Origin: Eutreptiella sp. 'Long Island Sound 2002'
Lineage: Eukaryota > Euglenozoa > Euglenophyceae > Eutreptiales > Eutreptiaceae
Assembly: GCA_964036045.1 (NCBI GenBank)
Contig: OZ038383.1
Location: forward strand, 13,098,430 to 13,162,429
Direction: 5' to 3'
DNA length: 64,000 bases
In this document: positions 45,349 to 57,000 of the stretch, in pieces
Layout of the letters: every line of letters starts with the position of its first letter
How positions within the stretch are numbered: the stretch's first letter is position 1
Translations under genes and position numbers: made by a program
Notes under the pieces: generated by a model
The model's database searches: none
Told to the model about the DNA's origin: nothing
What the model saw: only the letters and a program-made list of their open reading frames with translations

Positions 45349-47744
45349 TTAGGTCACCTCAAACCCCTTGTTCCGCAATTTGCGGGCCATCCTCATGAAT
45401 CGGCTTCTCTTCTTAGCGTTGCCGTCATCACCACCTTCATGCTCACGCTTCGCTCCTTGTTCTCGCCGGGCCTGCGTTTGTGAGCGCGTGGTAGGACCAG
45501 ACTGCCCTCCAGAGGGCTCGGAGTTCCCCCCTGGATTAGGGTTTGGGTTGCCTCCGTTCTTGTCCCGATTTCTGTTGTCTGTGTCTGGCTGGCAGTTAGC
45601 GCCTCCTTCTCGTCCACCTTGACTCTTGTCTTGCCCTTTTCGACGTCCTTTCGACTTGCCCTTGCCGGAGTCGTTGCCGTTGCCCTTGCCACTGCGCTTG
45701 CCAGAGCCTTTGCCAGGATCCTCGCCCTTCAGCTTCGCAGACAGGCGCTGCTTGTGGTAGCACTCATCCTCGTAGTGCTTCCTCTTCCCACAGAAGGCAC
45801 AGGTGATAGTACACCTGTAGTGATACGGCATCTTCGCTTTGGCGCCGGTGTTGGTCTCCTGCTTCTTCCCTTGGACTACGAAGCAGTCTCGGGCTCGCAG
45901 TCAGGGGCGTGCTGCAGGTGGCCCTGCTCATCTCTGGCATCAACCAAGAAGAGCTCCTTGACATTTTCAATGATACGGGCGTGTTTGGGGGTAGTCCCCT
46001 GTCCAGGTCGAGGTCCTTGGCACCCTTTGCCATGGCCTCCAGAGCCTCCCCCTCCAGGACGGTAGGCGTTCAGGTGCTTGTCCCTTTCTTTCTCCAGCGC
46101 CAGCTCCAAAAGTAGCACACATAAACCCTCGTAGTGGAGGGCTCTAGCCTTGCGCTCTGCCGTTGAACGGCACTCGTCCCACAGCTCTCAAGGGAGCTTA
46201 GCCACCAACCAGAAAAGCAGGTCGTCGCTGCTGTAGGAACCGGGCGTCAATCGTCCGGCCGAGTGATCCAAGTCAGCCAGTAGCTCAGAGACCCTGCTAG
46301 GTTTGGGGTTGATGGGCAGCACGGCCAGGTTCTGGATCTCGGCCCTGATGAGGAGGTCGGTTTCATAGGTTGGGTACTGCCTCTTCAAGGCAACCAGCAC
46401 GTCGGCAAAGGTGGTTGACTTAGTCACAATCCGCTTGACCTGCTTCTCCAGGTACTTGGTCTTGCAACACTGCAGGAGCAGATCGTAATTGACCCGTCCA
46501 CTAGCGTGGGTTTGGCCGGTCATTCGGAGGAACCGGCCAAAATTCTCAGCGAACTCGCTGAGGTCCTTGCCTGTGAACTCAGGCAAGTTGACCACGATCT
46601 TGGAGGTGGCAATGGCCTTAGCCTCCTGAGACCTGCGTCCCTCAGGGCGCCTGGTCTTCCTCTTCTTCTTCTTCTTCCGCCCACTCGGGTTCTTGGGGAC
46701 CTCAGGGTCATGGTCCTCCGAGGGCGAAGCAGAAGTCATGGACGGCGGCTCATCATCAGAGGGGTCTCTGCCTAGGTCACTAGAGACATAGGGCCCCACG
46801 TCAACCATAACCCTTAGGGCTGTCAGCCCCAGCTGGTCCAGCTCGGCTCTGGTGGAATTCCCCACGTGGCTGTAGGGAGGCTGGGCCGTTCTTGGTATGA
46901 AAGGGCTTCTCGGTATAACAGCAGGGGCCGGCATCGGTCGGCTCCTCAGGCTCTCCAGGGTGTTTGTCAACCCTGCCACCAGGTGATTAGCCTGTACTCG
47001 GTGGGCTGAAACTCCCACGATGGTAGGTGACACTTGGGGCGGAATCAGGGGCTCTAGTTTAGCCCGAATCTCTTGAGTGAGATCACCAACAAGTTCAGGG
47101 GTGGCTCCTCGGAGAGCCTCTTTTATCTCCGACCGCGTCAGGGACCTGTTGGAGGATCTTCCCGATCCTCTACTCCTGCTCCCGCATGACTCAGGTGCAT
47201 ACCCAGGAACATCCACATAGGTTCCCGTAGCAGGTAGAGGATGGTGATAGTCAGCCGCGTACCATCGCGGCGCAGAACTGGAGGCCACTGGCCCACTGGT
47301 AGTAGTTGCCTCTGGAAACGCAGTGGTAGATGGGTCCACACCATAAGCAGGGTAGGTAGGCATACCAGTAAAGCCTGTGCCCTCAGCCATAGGCGGGGTG
47401 GTTATGGGTGTGGATGTTGTCGCGGCTGGGTCTGGAGTTGGGAGTGTGGTGGTCGTAGGAGAGGGTGATGTGTGGAGGTCAGAGGCGCTTTGTGCGCCCT
47501 CGAAGGTCGACTCACTCGTCGGGTTGTGCCCATGGTCTACTCCTTCGTCTGCCATGCTTTCTCCGGCATCCTTCTCTCTGTCTCTCTTTCTCTTCCAAAG
47601 TTTGGTGTGCACCTCCTCGACTGAGAGGGCCCAGAAGGCCGACCGAAGTCCCTCCGGCGAGTCATCAACCACGTCCACTGGCCCATGTAAGGGCACGAAA
47701 GGCACAGCGCTAGGTCCAGGTCCAGGTTCACCAGGTGCTGGCAT
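45349..47744 (-). pseudogene. Ty3-like Gag with CCHC zinc knuckle
   Basis: The ATG at 47744 begins a 518-codon frame with a Pro/Ser/Thr-rich N-terminal half, a Lys/Arg patch near 46680 and a retrotransposon Gag (capsid-like) domain starting with NLPEFTGKDLSEFAENF near 46600. A TGA at 46188-46190 interrupts it. The same frame continues to about 45876, then a frameshift leads to the segment with CAFCGKRKHYEDEC (45800-45760), a C-X2-C-X4-H-X4-C knuckle, and a basic tail to 45349. Gag would package the RNA. One nonsense and one frameshift make this copy defective. Confidence 0.85.
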
Positions 47745-47883
47745 TGCTGTTTTCCTCAGGCGCCGTCCTCACGTCGGTGTCTTTCTTCTTTTCCGTCCAT
47801 ATTCGCCCTTCTTGCTTATATATGACATATCTCAGCGCACCGGATGTACGGCACGGGGTTGCTGCCGGTATGCAGAGACTGTC

Positions 47884-47898
47884 TGCCTCTTGCTACCA
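47884..47898 (-). promoter_or_regulatory. Candidate primer-binding site
   Basis: On the minus strand TGGTAGCAAGAGGC follows the 5' LTR. The leading TGG pairs with the universal tRNA CCA end, so a tRNA ending GCCTCTTGCTACCA would be the primer. The tRNA species is not identified. Confidence 0.6.
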
Positions 47899-48691
47899 GA
47901 ATGTTTTATAGTGATTTCAACACTGGGTTTTTGTTGTGCCTCTCCTGCTGCTTGCTGCTGGTGTAGGGTTCCTGCTGCTTGCTGTTTGATGAGGAAAATG
48001 TTTTTATTGTTGAAATACAACCAATCCAGGATAACCCAAGCCAGAGATAAGCAAGGAGAAGATAAACAGGATCAAAGCATGAAGGGCTGCAGTCACAAAG
48101 AGTTAGATAAAGACAACTATCAACAATAGACCACAGCAAATAGCATATATTGCAACTCAGGATGAAATATTTCACATGTTTGCGAAAAACTGATTAGAAA
48201 ACTGCCCCAAAGGCTCACTCTCATCCAGAATGCCATCTTGAGATGTGCACTCTTTGTTTTTGGGTCCCATAGGTGCTGAGGTGGCATGGCTTGTGGCGCT
48301 GAGGTCACTGCCATCTCACATGGGATAATCCTACTTAGCTAGGCTGACTGGGTATTGAACCCAGGACCTCTCAAAAAGAGGTGCCCCAGCCGCCTAGGGT
48401 GCATACGACTAGGATAGCTAAGAATTCATGAGAAAACATAGATAAATTGATAGGCTCTGCCTTCAGTATAACAGTGCCTCAGTCACCCAAGAAAAGATGT
48501 TTTAGTGCCTATAGCTTGGGGATTAAGGGATCCACACAACATCCTGATTTAGTGTTTGGTTCCATAGGTCAAAATGTGTTATCACCCATTTTGTGTAGGC
48601 AAATACTAAGATAAAAATGCAAGAGTGCTTAGAGCACCTCTAATACAACTAACGTATACTCTAAAACATCGGAAAAGCACTTTTTCTTACT
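47898..48691 (-). repeat. 5' LTR
   Basis: 794 bp, the partner of 38649-39440. In minus orientation it ends ATAAAACATTCT and is followed at once by the primer-binding-site-like sequence. It should contain the promoter; a TATATAA-like stretch at 47814-47825 lies downstream of it, before gag. Confidence 0.88.
48335..48421 (-). other. tRNA-like sequence inside the 5' LTR
   Basis: Same as 39084-39170 with a few substitutions. The acceptor-like arms and the T-arm are kept. Confidence 0.55.
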
Positions 48692-48696
48692 CTTCA
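48692..48696. repeat. Target-site duplication CTTCA, right
   Basis: CTTCA immediately outside the 5' LTR end; the partner is at 38644-38648. Confidence 0.75.
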
Positions 48697-48907
48697 TCAC
48701 GCGGGTTGCACACTAGTGTCGCCATCTACGTGGGAAAAACAGGTTCCAAGGGCACCAGGTGAGAATGACGCCACGACCGCTGGAACATCACTGGGACGTG
48801 GAGGCTGTGAACTCCGTGATCCCCAGGGACATGGACCTGCCGGATGGCCCTACTCCTGTGCTCCCGGGCCAGCCCCCAGACCTCCTGACGGCAATCGTGT
48901 CCGGTAG

Positions 48908-49156
48908 GGCCGGCACCTGGCACCCAGGACAGCCCTCTGCTGCCTGTGGCGGTGGGCCCAACGGAGGTGGCAGCACAGTAAGGAGTGGTCAGTGACATGC
49001 AGGTTCCACGTGGAGCGCGGGCAACAGGCGGAGATCATCCCGCCCCGCGACCGGGCGAGCCCCCCCACCACGGATAACTTGTGCCCCGTGTTCACAGTCC
49101 ACCACATCCGAGCATTGGCGGCGGGACACGTGTCAGCTGCCGTCCACAAGGAGTAG
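48908..49156 (+). CDS. Short ORF remnant, unassigned
   Basis: An 82-codon stretch open between TAG 48905 and TAG 49154, of ordinary composition with a Trp/Arg-rich start. It has no ATG and no recognised family. It lies between the target-site duplication and the next LTR and is probably a decayed element fragment. Confidence 0.25.
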   Translation, partial: GRHLAPRTALCCLWRWAQRRWQHSKEWSVTCRFHVERGQQAEIIPPRDRASPPTTDNLCPVFTVHHIRALAAGHVSAAVHKE

Positions 49157-49516
49157 GAAGCAGGACAGCACATAGGACCCTCGTGAGCGAGATCTTCGCC
49201 GCCCTCCGCACCGCCCTCGTCCGGCATTCCGGTAACCCCGGGATGCCTTGACCGATGACGGGCCACAACCTAGACCCCCCCCAGGACGCGCGGATCACCA
49301 AGATGGCTACCATACAACACTGGCCACCACAGGGCCACATGGCCCGACGGAGGAGACCACCGCCCCGCCCGCCCAACAGGGTGGGGTACCAATGTGGCAC
49401 CATTGGGACCACCTCAACCCGACCCCATCAGCTGTGTGCCGGAGCCTCGAATGTTCAGCTACGGTGCATGCCCGCGAGCTGCCGATGGCAACCCTTCCCC
49501 CAAGGTGTGCACCACG

Positions 49517-50292
49517 AGAAAGTTCAAACATGCTTTCACTGTTGATTTCTTTGATGATATTGTTTAGTTTGTGCCTCTGCTTGCTTCTGCTGCTTCTTGG
49601 TGTAGCTCAGGCTTTTCAGATAAATATGTTTTGATGAAATCAACCAGAAATTCAAGTACCCCCAGTGCAAGCAAGGGACCACAGGATCAAATCCACAACA
49701 TGAGAGGCTGCAGTCAAAGGGGATAGTGTGTCAACAAGGGAACTCACAATAACTACAGATTTAGGAAAAGATAGTTACAAAATATCCTACAATCATTGGA
49801 AAACTGCCCACATGCGCACTCTCTCTTTTATAGTGCCATCTAGACATGTGCACTCTTTGCTTTGGGTCCCATTGGTACTGAGATGGCATGGTATGTGGCA
49901 ATGTGGTCACTGCCATGTCACATGGCATATTCCTACTTAGCTAGGCTGGCTGGGAATTGAACCCAGGACCTCTCAAAAAGAGTGGTCGCAGCGCCCTTAG
50001 GGTGCAGACCACTAGGATAGCTAAGCATTCATGAGTAAATATAGAAAAATGTATAGGCTCTGGATCAATGTCAGCGCCTCAGTCAGTCCAGGAAATGGTG
50101 CTTAAAACCAATCTGTTGGGGGGTTAGGGGTCCACTGAACATCCATAGTTCAATGCTTGGTTTTATAGGTCAAAGTGCTTTGTCACCCCTTTTTGGATAG
50201 GCCAATACTAAGATAAAAATGTAGTATGCCTTTAAGCATCTCTAAAACAACTAAAGGTTCCCTTTTGGCATGGAAATACACTTTTTCTTACT
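49517..50292 (-). repeat. Diverged 3' LTR of a related element
   Basis: Clearly related to the LTRs at 38649 and 47898 but much more diverged. It keeps the terminal AGAAAG and TTCTTACT sequences, the tRNA-like segment (49937-50024, with a GGTTCAATTCC B box) and an adjoining G-run purine tract in minus orientation. Its mate LTR was not found. Confidence 0.75.
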
Positions 50293-52058
50293 CCCCCCCT
50301 GTGCTGTGTTGGCCACTACTGTCGCATTTTAAAAGAGAGAAAGGTATTTTTTTGACCTCCCCATGGTTTCAACATTTTTCTAAAATTACCTATAACATTC
50401 CTAACACTGGAAACAAGGCGCTGCGTAAGGGCAGTCGCCAGTTTTTGCTTTGTCGTAAAAGACTCCTACAGCTCCCACTGTAATCATGGGCGTCACTGGG
50501 GCAGCTGTGGCTTGGTAGGGGGTTAGAATGGGCATGCCAATTCATGTGTGCATGCACACCTCCCTCAAAAAGAAAAGTGCAATGCGGTACGCAAAGCCCA
50601 ACGCAGGATACGGTCAGGGCACGCTGTCTGGGGTCTCGTGGAACCTGTAGGCTGACCTGACCTGTCCTTAGGGCGAGGGGGCGGCGTTGAAAATTATTTT
50701 GCCCCTTAATGGGGTCTTGGAACTGTGGACAGTGGTCCAGGAGTCAGCGCTTCGACCAGAACACGACCTACTTCGCTGTTTTCGCTCCAGGATATCTGCA
50801 GAGAAAAGATGCAGGGGTTGCGGGCCTACCTACGCGCAATGATCGACGTAACACCAAAATCAGTCAAATGACGGCCTAGAATTTTCCGAGGGTACACACC
50901 TGTCCGGAATCTCCATGTGCATTAAATGCACATTTTTAGGCATTTTTTTTTCATCACAGGAATTTTTACATCCCTGGATTCACATGCAGAGAAAAGGGGC
51001 GCGCAGGAGCGCATCCTAATTGGGCGCCGGAAAAGACAGAGTAAATAAGATTATAACAGTATGTCACGTAATAATAAGGAAATGACGAAACACACATTAA
51101 ACAATAAACGTAGAGATTCCACGCATGCTTATAGGAAAATTCAGTAATGAAGAATTCGATAATTCAATAGAGATTCGCAGAGCAAGGTATACACATACAG
51201 GTTTTTGTTGCTTCGTATGCAGCATGCACATTGCTTGTCTCGTGTTACCGCAGACTAGCCGTGTAGCAATGCAAACATAGAGTAGAGGGATTGATTAGAA
51301 GATTGCACGATGATTACAGGTGACATTAGGGAGAAACAGATGGCCTTCGGCCAGGGAGTGGTCGTCATTGGGGGCTAACGGTCCTGTCCTGCGATGCAAT
51401 GCGGGGCACCATGACAACTGTTCTTACACACCAACCTCCCTTTTTTGTAGCACTGACTAGAACATACACATGCGTGCATAAACACTTTGACTCGCTTCTG
51501 TGTCCTTCAACACTCCCACTTGCTTTCTCTCTCCAGCAGTAGGTAAGGTGCCCAAGCCCAGGAGGGGCCAGCCCCTGGTAGAGTCAGTGATTGTGGAGAG
51601 AGTCGCTATGGATTGATTGTTAAAGGATTGTTCTAAATAGTAGATTGGCGAACTCGTGCATACCTGTGCATGCATATGGCGCATTAAAGGGTAGGCCACC
51701 CGTGTTGCTCACCGTATAACCCTTGTTTAGTTTACCCAGGGGCTCCACCCTACGTCCTATAAGAGAACGAGTGGAGTTCCTTAAGCTTGCTTGCTTGATA
51801 GGGCGCCGTGTAGACAGCGTATTATTTTCCAGCCTGAGATCCGTATAATACGAGGAGCCTGGTTAGGTTCCTCAGCTAAAAGCCGACTGCATTTGCCTCT
51901 GTTCTCAGGTGGGAAAGGTCAGGGTGATTGGTGCAGTCCCTTGCCCGGCTAAACAGGGCGCTGATCACACAAACAACAAACTGTGCTTCAGCCAGAAGTG
52001 GCGAGGACAGTCCGTCTTCATCAACATTCACGCTGTGCACGCAGACCTTAGGCGGTCG
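50293..52058 (-). mobile_element. Truncated internal region of the related LTR element
   Basis: Similar to 39441-40402 and 43831-44760 in the same order, without the 3.4-kb insert. Similarity ends near 52058. No coding sequence is seen, and gag and 5' LTR are missing, so the element is truncated at this end. Confidence 0.7.
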
Positions 52059-52669
52059 AAGGAGGTGTGTTTTTGTACCGGGGTGTGTGCAAATTTGGTA
52101 TAGGTAATTTGCCCGAGTTTCCTATTTTTTTCTACCACAAAATTTGACTACTGGGCTTTTTTATTCAATCACCAACGAAAATGCATAATTTTCCTCCAAA
52201 AAAGGTCTCACAATGTTTGCTATTTTACCCGGTTTTCTGTAAAATGAACTAGAAAACCTTGCTTTTTGTTGTTCTCCTCTCCATGTTTTTTTCTCCGGGC
52301 TTGAAAATGCACTTCTTACGCCGGTGGTTTCCGAAATGCTGTAAAAGGGTACCATTTTCCTGTTCGTATTGCGAGGCCTCGCGATACGAGACATGAGACA
52401 ACGTAATTCGCTGCAATTACACACAGCTTCAGATCATCCGGAAAGAAGCAAAAACAGAATGCAGAGTATCAATACATTCTGTGCCTTGACACGTGAGGCT
52501 TTCGGAATGCAAGGCCTCGCAATACTGACTGCTGCCTTAGGGTCAGTATATTCGTCATCTCCAGGTGACGCTTCTGAAGACAGAGCTGAAATGGCGAATT
52601 GCCTAATCCGGAATGCGAGATCTGGCAATGCGAGACGACATACCACAAAAAAAAGGACTGCAACGCCCT
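52059..52669. other. 3' flank of paralog copy 1 with palindromes
   Basis: No gene. It holds a near-perfect 24-bp palindrome centred on GAGGCCTC at 52365-52388 and a degenerate one at 52508-52521. Confidence 0.6.
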
Positions 52670-53340
52670 TTAGGGCGTCTTCTTCTTCTTCAATCCCGCT
52701 GCAAACATCTTACTCCTCAACGTCGAGCCCACTGTTGTTCCGGGATCCGGAAGGCTCAGCGTCCTCTTCACTACCTGGGGCTGCGTCAGTGTCGTCTGCT
52801 TCGGCTCAGCTGCCGCCTGGGTCTGTGGCGTCTTCGGCTTCGGCGCCTGGCTCGCCCTGGGCTCGTCATATTCTGCATCGCCAGCCTGGAACGCCCGAAC
52901 CTGCGTTGACTTCCGAGGAGATCGCCGATCAGATCCTGTCAGCGGCGGTTCATTGTCATCGTCCCCAAGTTCCTCCAAGTCTTCGTCTGCACCTTCTTCA
53001 TGGGCATGATGACTTGCTTCCTCTGCCGTGGACACCTGGATACGCACATACCCCACGTGCTCGTCCTCAGCCCACATTGGCATGTCGAACTGGATCCAGA
53101 GCTCGCACTGCGCCAACCTGGTCTGGTCGATTCCCGCCTGCACACGCTGCGTCACCACTTGATGGTAGCTCCGTGCCCAATCCGACCGCCTCTGTTTGGT
53201 CAATTGCAGAGACCAAACTTGCGGAGGATTGTCCAACGCTGCCACCTCCGCAACCATGTGCACATCGCGATATAAAGCACAAGGGGCATGAACCCTGGTT
53301 CATCACGTTTGCGGCGACCCAAACCGATGTATGGTAGGAT

Positions 53341-53408
53341 CTGTAGTGAGGAGGCGCGAGATGGCACAGGCATTGCGAGGCCTCGCAATCCAAAAGCGCT
53401 GTACATAC
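53341..53408 (-). other. Intron with central palindrome, copy 1
   Basis: 68 nt, GTATGT...CTACAG, phase 0, with an 18-bp perfect palindrome at 53372-53389. It occupies the same position and phase as the copy 2 intron at 61595-61661. Confidence 0.8.
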
Positions 53409-54415
53409 CTTCTTCTTGATCTTCACACCGGCCATCAGAACTAGTGGTTTTACTTGAATTCCGCCTTTTCCTGTCTTGCCTGCACCAGGGAGCCAGTAGC
53501 ACACTTGCACTTTTTCATACCAGTAATCGTTCTCGGCATTTCCAGGCGTCTCAAGAACTGTTTGCAGGGCGTCCCAAACAGGCTCCACCTCGCTGTAGAT
53601 CACACGCACAGTTTCAGGGTTGTCAATCAACTTGGCCATCACAACGGGACTCACAGGATCAGCACCGTCCACCAGATTCGCATTCAGAATGATCATGTCG
53701 CTGTCCAGAGCCTCCAAAAACTTCAGGGGATCCTGCGGATCTTTGTAGGGGGCGTACAGCATTTTGACAACCTTTCCAGTGACCTCAATGTTAACCACGT
53801 CCACTTTTCCGGACTCCGCCGACTTGACTTCCGTCAAGGGCGATGCCAGTTGTGCACGCAGGCGACCAAGGTCCATGGATGAGCCATGCTTTGGATGAGT
53901 GTTTCCCATCACCGTCCAGAACCGCGCCTTGCTGAGCATTTCCCATTTCGGCGACGGAGCCTCAGCTTTCCATTGCCAAGACCCCAAAAGGGATCCGAAA
54001 CCAAAAAACATCCCAGTCGTGCAACGGTAGCTTCTCTGCCGACCTGGCCTCTGTAATTGTGTGAAATGTTGCGTTTATCTTGTTTGCGTGTTTGCTTACT
54101 TGCTTCTCAGGGGAACATACTTCGGGTCGGATGAATGACGCTGTCCGGCGCGGCTCCCCAATGCCAATTCATCCAGTGCTGCTTCTGGTAAGCAGAGGCC
54201 CGGTCCTGGATTTCCTTGATGTTCTTTTTTGGTCTCGACATGTCGGCGGCGACCCGTTGTAGGAGCGATGGCTGGTACAGACCCTGCAAGAACTTCAGCT
54301 GGTTCATTGTCACCGGCGTGTCCATCATCTCGAAATTATCCAGCAACGTCGCCGCTGCGTCCTCCGCATGGTACACCCAAGTGAAGAACGGTCCACACGC
54401 CTTGACTGAATAACT

Positions 54416-54482
54416 CTGGACAGGAGGAGGATGAGTAGCCATATTCGGATTGCGAGGCCTCGCATTCGACAATGGAACATAC
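54416..54482 (-). other. Intron with central palindrome, copy 1
   Basis: 67 nt, GTATGT...TCCAG, phase 0, with the palindrome at 54451-54464. Equivalent to the copy 2 intron at 60454-60524. Confidence 0.8.
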
Positions 54483-54841
54483 TTGGAGTTCATCATCGGA
54501 AGCCTGTGATGGAATCCAAGCACTTCCGCTAGCGGCTTTCGGGATGGTTCGGTGAATGTGTTCTCTGGCAGTCTGGTCAGGCCCAGCCGGCGAATCTCGC
54601 AAATGCATAAGGAAGTTGTCAGCTGCTTCCGACGGTGGCACGGCGGAGATGTCGAGATCGATGGCCTGCTTCCGACCGGGGATTGATACTCAGGTAGCCC
54701 AACTGGTCTCCGTTTTCAGCAGGTTGACCTTCACCACTTGCATCCACTGCGGTGGGTCAAGGCCCTACTCAAGACGCTCGTTTCGGAGTTCTTTCAGCGC
54801 ACAGACGCAGTGCTGCTTTGCAATGACAATCCAATCGTCGG

Positions 54842-54909
54842 CTGAAGACGAAAAAACGTTTTTGGCGAGTATGCACATGAAACATCACCGCTGCGACCAG
54901 GGTATGTAC
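54842..54909 (-). other. Intron without palindrome inside the ParB-like domain, copy 1
   Basis: 68 nt, GTACAT...CTTCAG, phase 1. Same position and phase as 60019-60091 in copy 2, which does carry the palindrome. Confidence 0.7.
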
Positions 54910-55192
54910 CTGGTGATTGCCATGCAGTCACGGTCAAGGGCTCCTCAGGTGAGTTGGCCATAAGACTTCTCTTAACCTCGTCCACTCGCTTCTGTTGATA
55001 CTTCTGGATCTGGCCGTACTTCTTCTTGTCGATAGAAAGGCTCCCGATGTCGACCTCCAGCTGCAAAGGCTTCTTTTAGATCCTCAAGAAGTCCTCTCGC
55101 ACCGTTTCCTGCTTGGATGGTATTTGTGAGGTGTTCGGTGATGCTCTGCCCGCTTCCGTTGGCGTCCAATTCTCTGCCATGTGGAAATAGGC

Positions 55193-55277
55193 CTGTAAAG
55201 AGGGAGCAAACTGTACATCTTTGTCCTTTGATTGTGAGGGCTCGCAAGCAACATTATAGGTATTTGTCGGCAATTAC
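55193..55277 (-). other. Probable intron with decayed palindrome, copy 1
   Basis: 85 nt, GTAATT...TTACAG, with a degenerate palindrome at 55232-55247. The donor choice is uncertain. Confidence 0.5.
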
Positions 55278-56820
55278 CTACTTTGTATTGCGAGGCCTCG
55301 CATTAGGGTAACAACATGTGGTCAAAAATGTACTTTTTGAAAAAGCGATTGCGAGGGCTCGCATTCCGAACACGCAGTAGTGAGCAAACGCACCGGCGTG
55401 CGCGCAACAAGAACAACCGAGCTGGGATTCAAACTAAAAACCATTCTCTGCATCCGTAAAGGCCCAGAATGTGTCGAGAATGTTCATGCGCTACGCATCA
55501 GACCGCAGAGGAACCTTGTTGTCCATCAATCGTATTACGGCAGGTGACAAATTCCGTGGCTGCCGCAGAAATGTACGCAAAACATCGGTCAACACAGTTC
55601 TGTATGTGTCCACGTCCGGCTCGCTGTAAGGGTCGGACTAAAAATCTGGTTCAGCCTCCCAGTGCCTCTCCCTGGTCGAGGTACCCGACTGCCAAGGACA
55701 GCACCGAATTCTCAGGCCGTCAACAAGGATGGGCACAATTGGGTGCGTGTCGTTCTACAGGGATGCAATGTAGTCCAACACCTCGATCAGGCCCTTGTAC
55801 GAGGATACCTGATGCGTACTCAGCAGCAGCGGTTTCCAACCAGGATTCGGTACTGGATCTCGCACGATGTCAAGGGGCGCCCTGATGCTCGGTAGTGCTG
55901 CAGGTCTGTCTGCAAGCAGGCCCAGATCTATCAGGATCCCATGAAAGCTCCGTTTCATCCTCGCAAGCGCTGCAGCCACACTGCCAATGCTGCCGATGAG
56001 CACATCTATGTTTGGGTGTCCTCTGAAATACGGCAACCTGCACGGAATCTCAACGATGCAAAGGGCTCTGCAATTTTGCGATTGATCCTGGATGGTTGGA
56101 TGCGTTCCATAGTGCTTAATGTAGCAATTGTCGATCCAGACGCAAACCTGCCGGTTCTCCATCCATCGCCATGTCTCAAGCATCTTTGCCGCCAACCGTT
56201 CCTTCATAGTTTCCTCTCGCAGCCGCAGCAGTCCTGTCCTGCGCAACCGGCGCCTGTACTGACGACCGATGGGGGCAAAACTTGGGGCGTCCTCGTCCTA
56301 GTGCTGGGGAGTGCACCGCAAGCGCAAAATGTTGTATAAATTGAAGAACTCCTCATTGAAGTGACTAGCCGCTCGGCTCCCTGGTCCGCTTTTCAAACTC
56401 AGTAGTGAGTGCCGTGTTTCCCGGTTCAGTCGCAACAAGCGCGACAAAGAAAAAAAGAAGACAGCTCCACTCTTGTTCTTTTCAACGGCAGCCCATAGTG
56501 ATTCAGCAGTGGTATACCCATGTTCTGTTGCACAGAAAGCTCGCAATCCCTTGACAGTGCGTTCCAGCTCTCTCTTCGCTCGATGCGCAATGTTACGTGG
56601 CATGAACAATCATGTCAAAGAATCAAAAAGGTGCATTTTATTATACAATTCCACAAAAAACAGGCTCCTTTAACGCTACAGGTAAATAGAATTTCTTGCC
56701 AGCACAGCGCTGCACACGCGACACGCGCATATTGATCTTTGCGCGCAACTTCGCCGCGCGTGCGCATTCTCGGTTACCGGTATCGGTCAACTGGTCCCAC
56801 ATTTCTCTTGTTTATCACTT

Positions 56821-57000
56821 TTGCGGTACCCAGTTGCGAACCGCTACGATCGGTGTTGGGCAGTGAAGCCAGCGGTGACCACAGTATGAAAACTAGAAAT
56901 GCCGGCGGGACCTGTATGGGCACCCATACAGTAGCGCCGCATCAAAGGGAATGCACATGCTGTGTAGCTGGTGGATCTGTCCATTTAATTGTTTCTTGTG
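56821..57000 (-). repeat. Conserved leader block, copy 1 arm
   Basis: The reverse complement matches 57961-58140 at about 89% by eye, far more similar than the genes themselves. An ATG on the minus strand at 57004-57002 lies just downstream of the palindrome at 57008-57021 and could start a short frame. Confidence 0.75.

Larger units (their letters stand above)
38649..48691 (-). mobile_element. Complete non-autonomous LTR retrotransposon with gag only (TR-GAG-like)
   Basis: Two long direct repeats (38649-39440 and 47898-48691, about 95% identical by eye) flank about 8.5 kb. The 5-bp sequence CTTCA flanks both outer ends (38644-38648 and 48692-48696), a target-site duplication of Ty3-like size. 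In minus orientation a primer-binding-site-like TGGTAGCAAGAGGC follows the 5' LTR, gag starts at 47744, and a purine tract AAGGGGGG precedes the 3' LTR. No protease, RT, RNase H or integrase is detectable between gag and the 3' LTR, so the element would need enzymes in trans. LTR ends are AG...CT instead of TG...CA. Confidence 0.88.
52670..56609 (-). pseudogene. Paralog copy 1: multi-exon gene with ParB-like domain, decayed
   Basis: The exons read 56609 to 52670 and align with copy 2 throughout. Exon 1 (56609 to about 55700) has TAG at 56298 and 55755. The ParB-like exon (55192-54910) has TAA at 55076. The next exon (54841-54483) has TAG at 54765 and TGA at 54690. Further exons are 54415-54121, 54050-53409 (frameshift near the T-run at 54026) and 53340-52670, ending in a Lys-rich tail. 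Introns are 55193-55277, 54842-54909, 54416-54482, 54051-54120 and 53341-53408. At least five stops make this a pseudogene. Its function is unknown, and I recognise only the ParB-like part. Confidence 0.7.

Noticed and set aside
941-56300. Stop-codon reassignment, because many ORFs are broken by single stops
   Set aside because: TAG, TGA and TAA all occur as interruptions and frameshifts accompany them in several elements, so ordinary decay is simpler.
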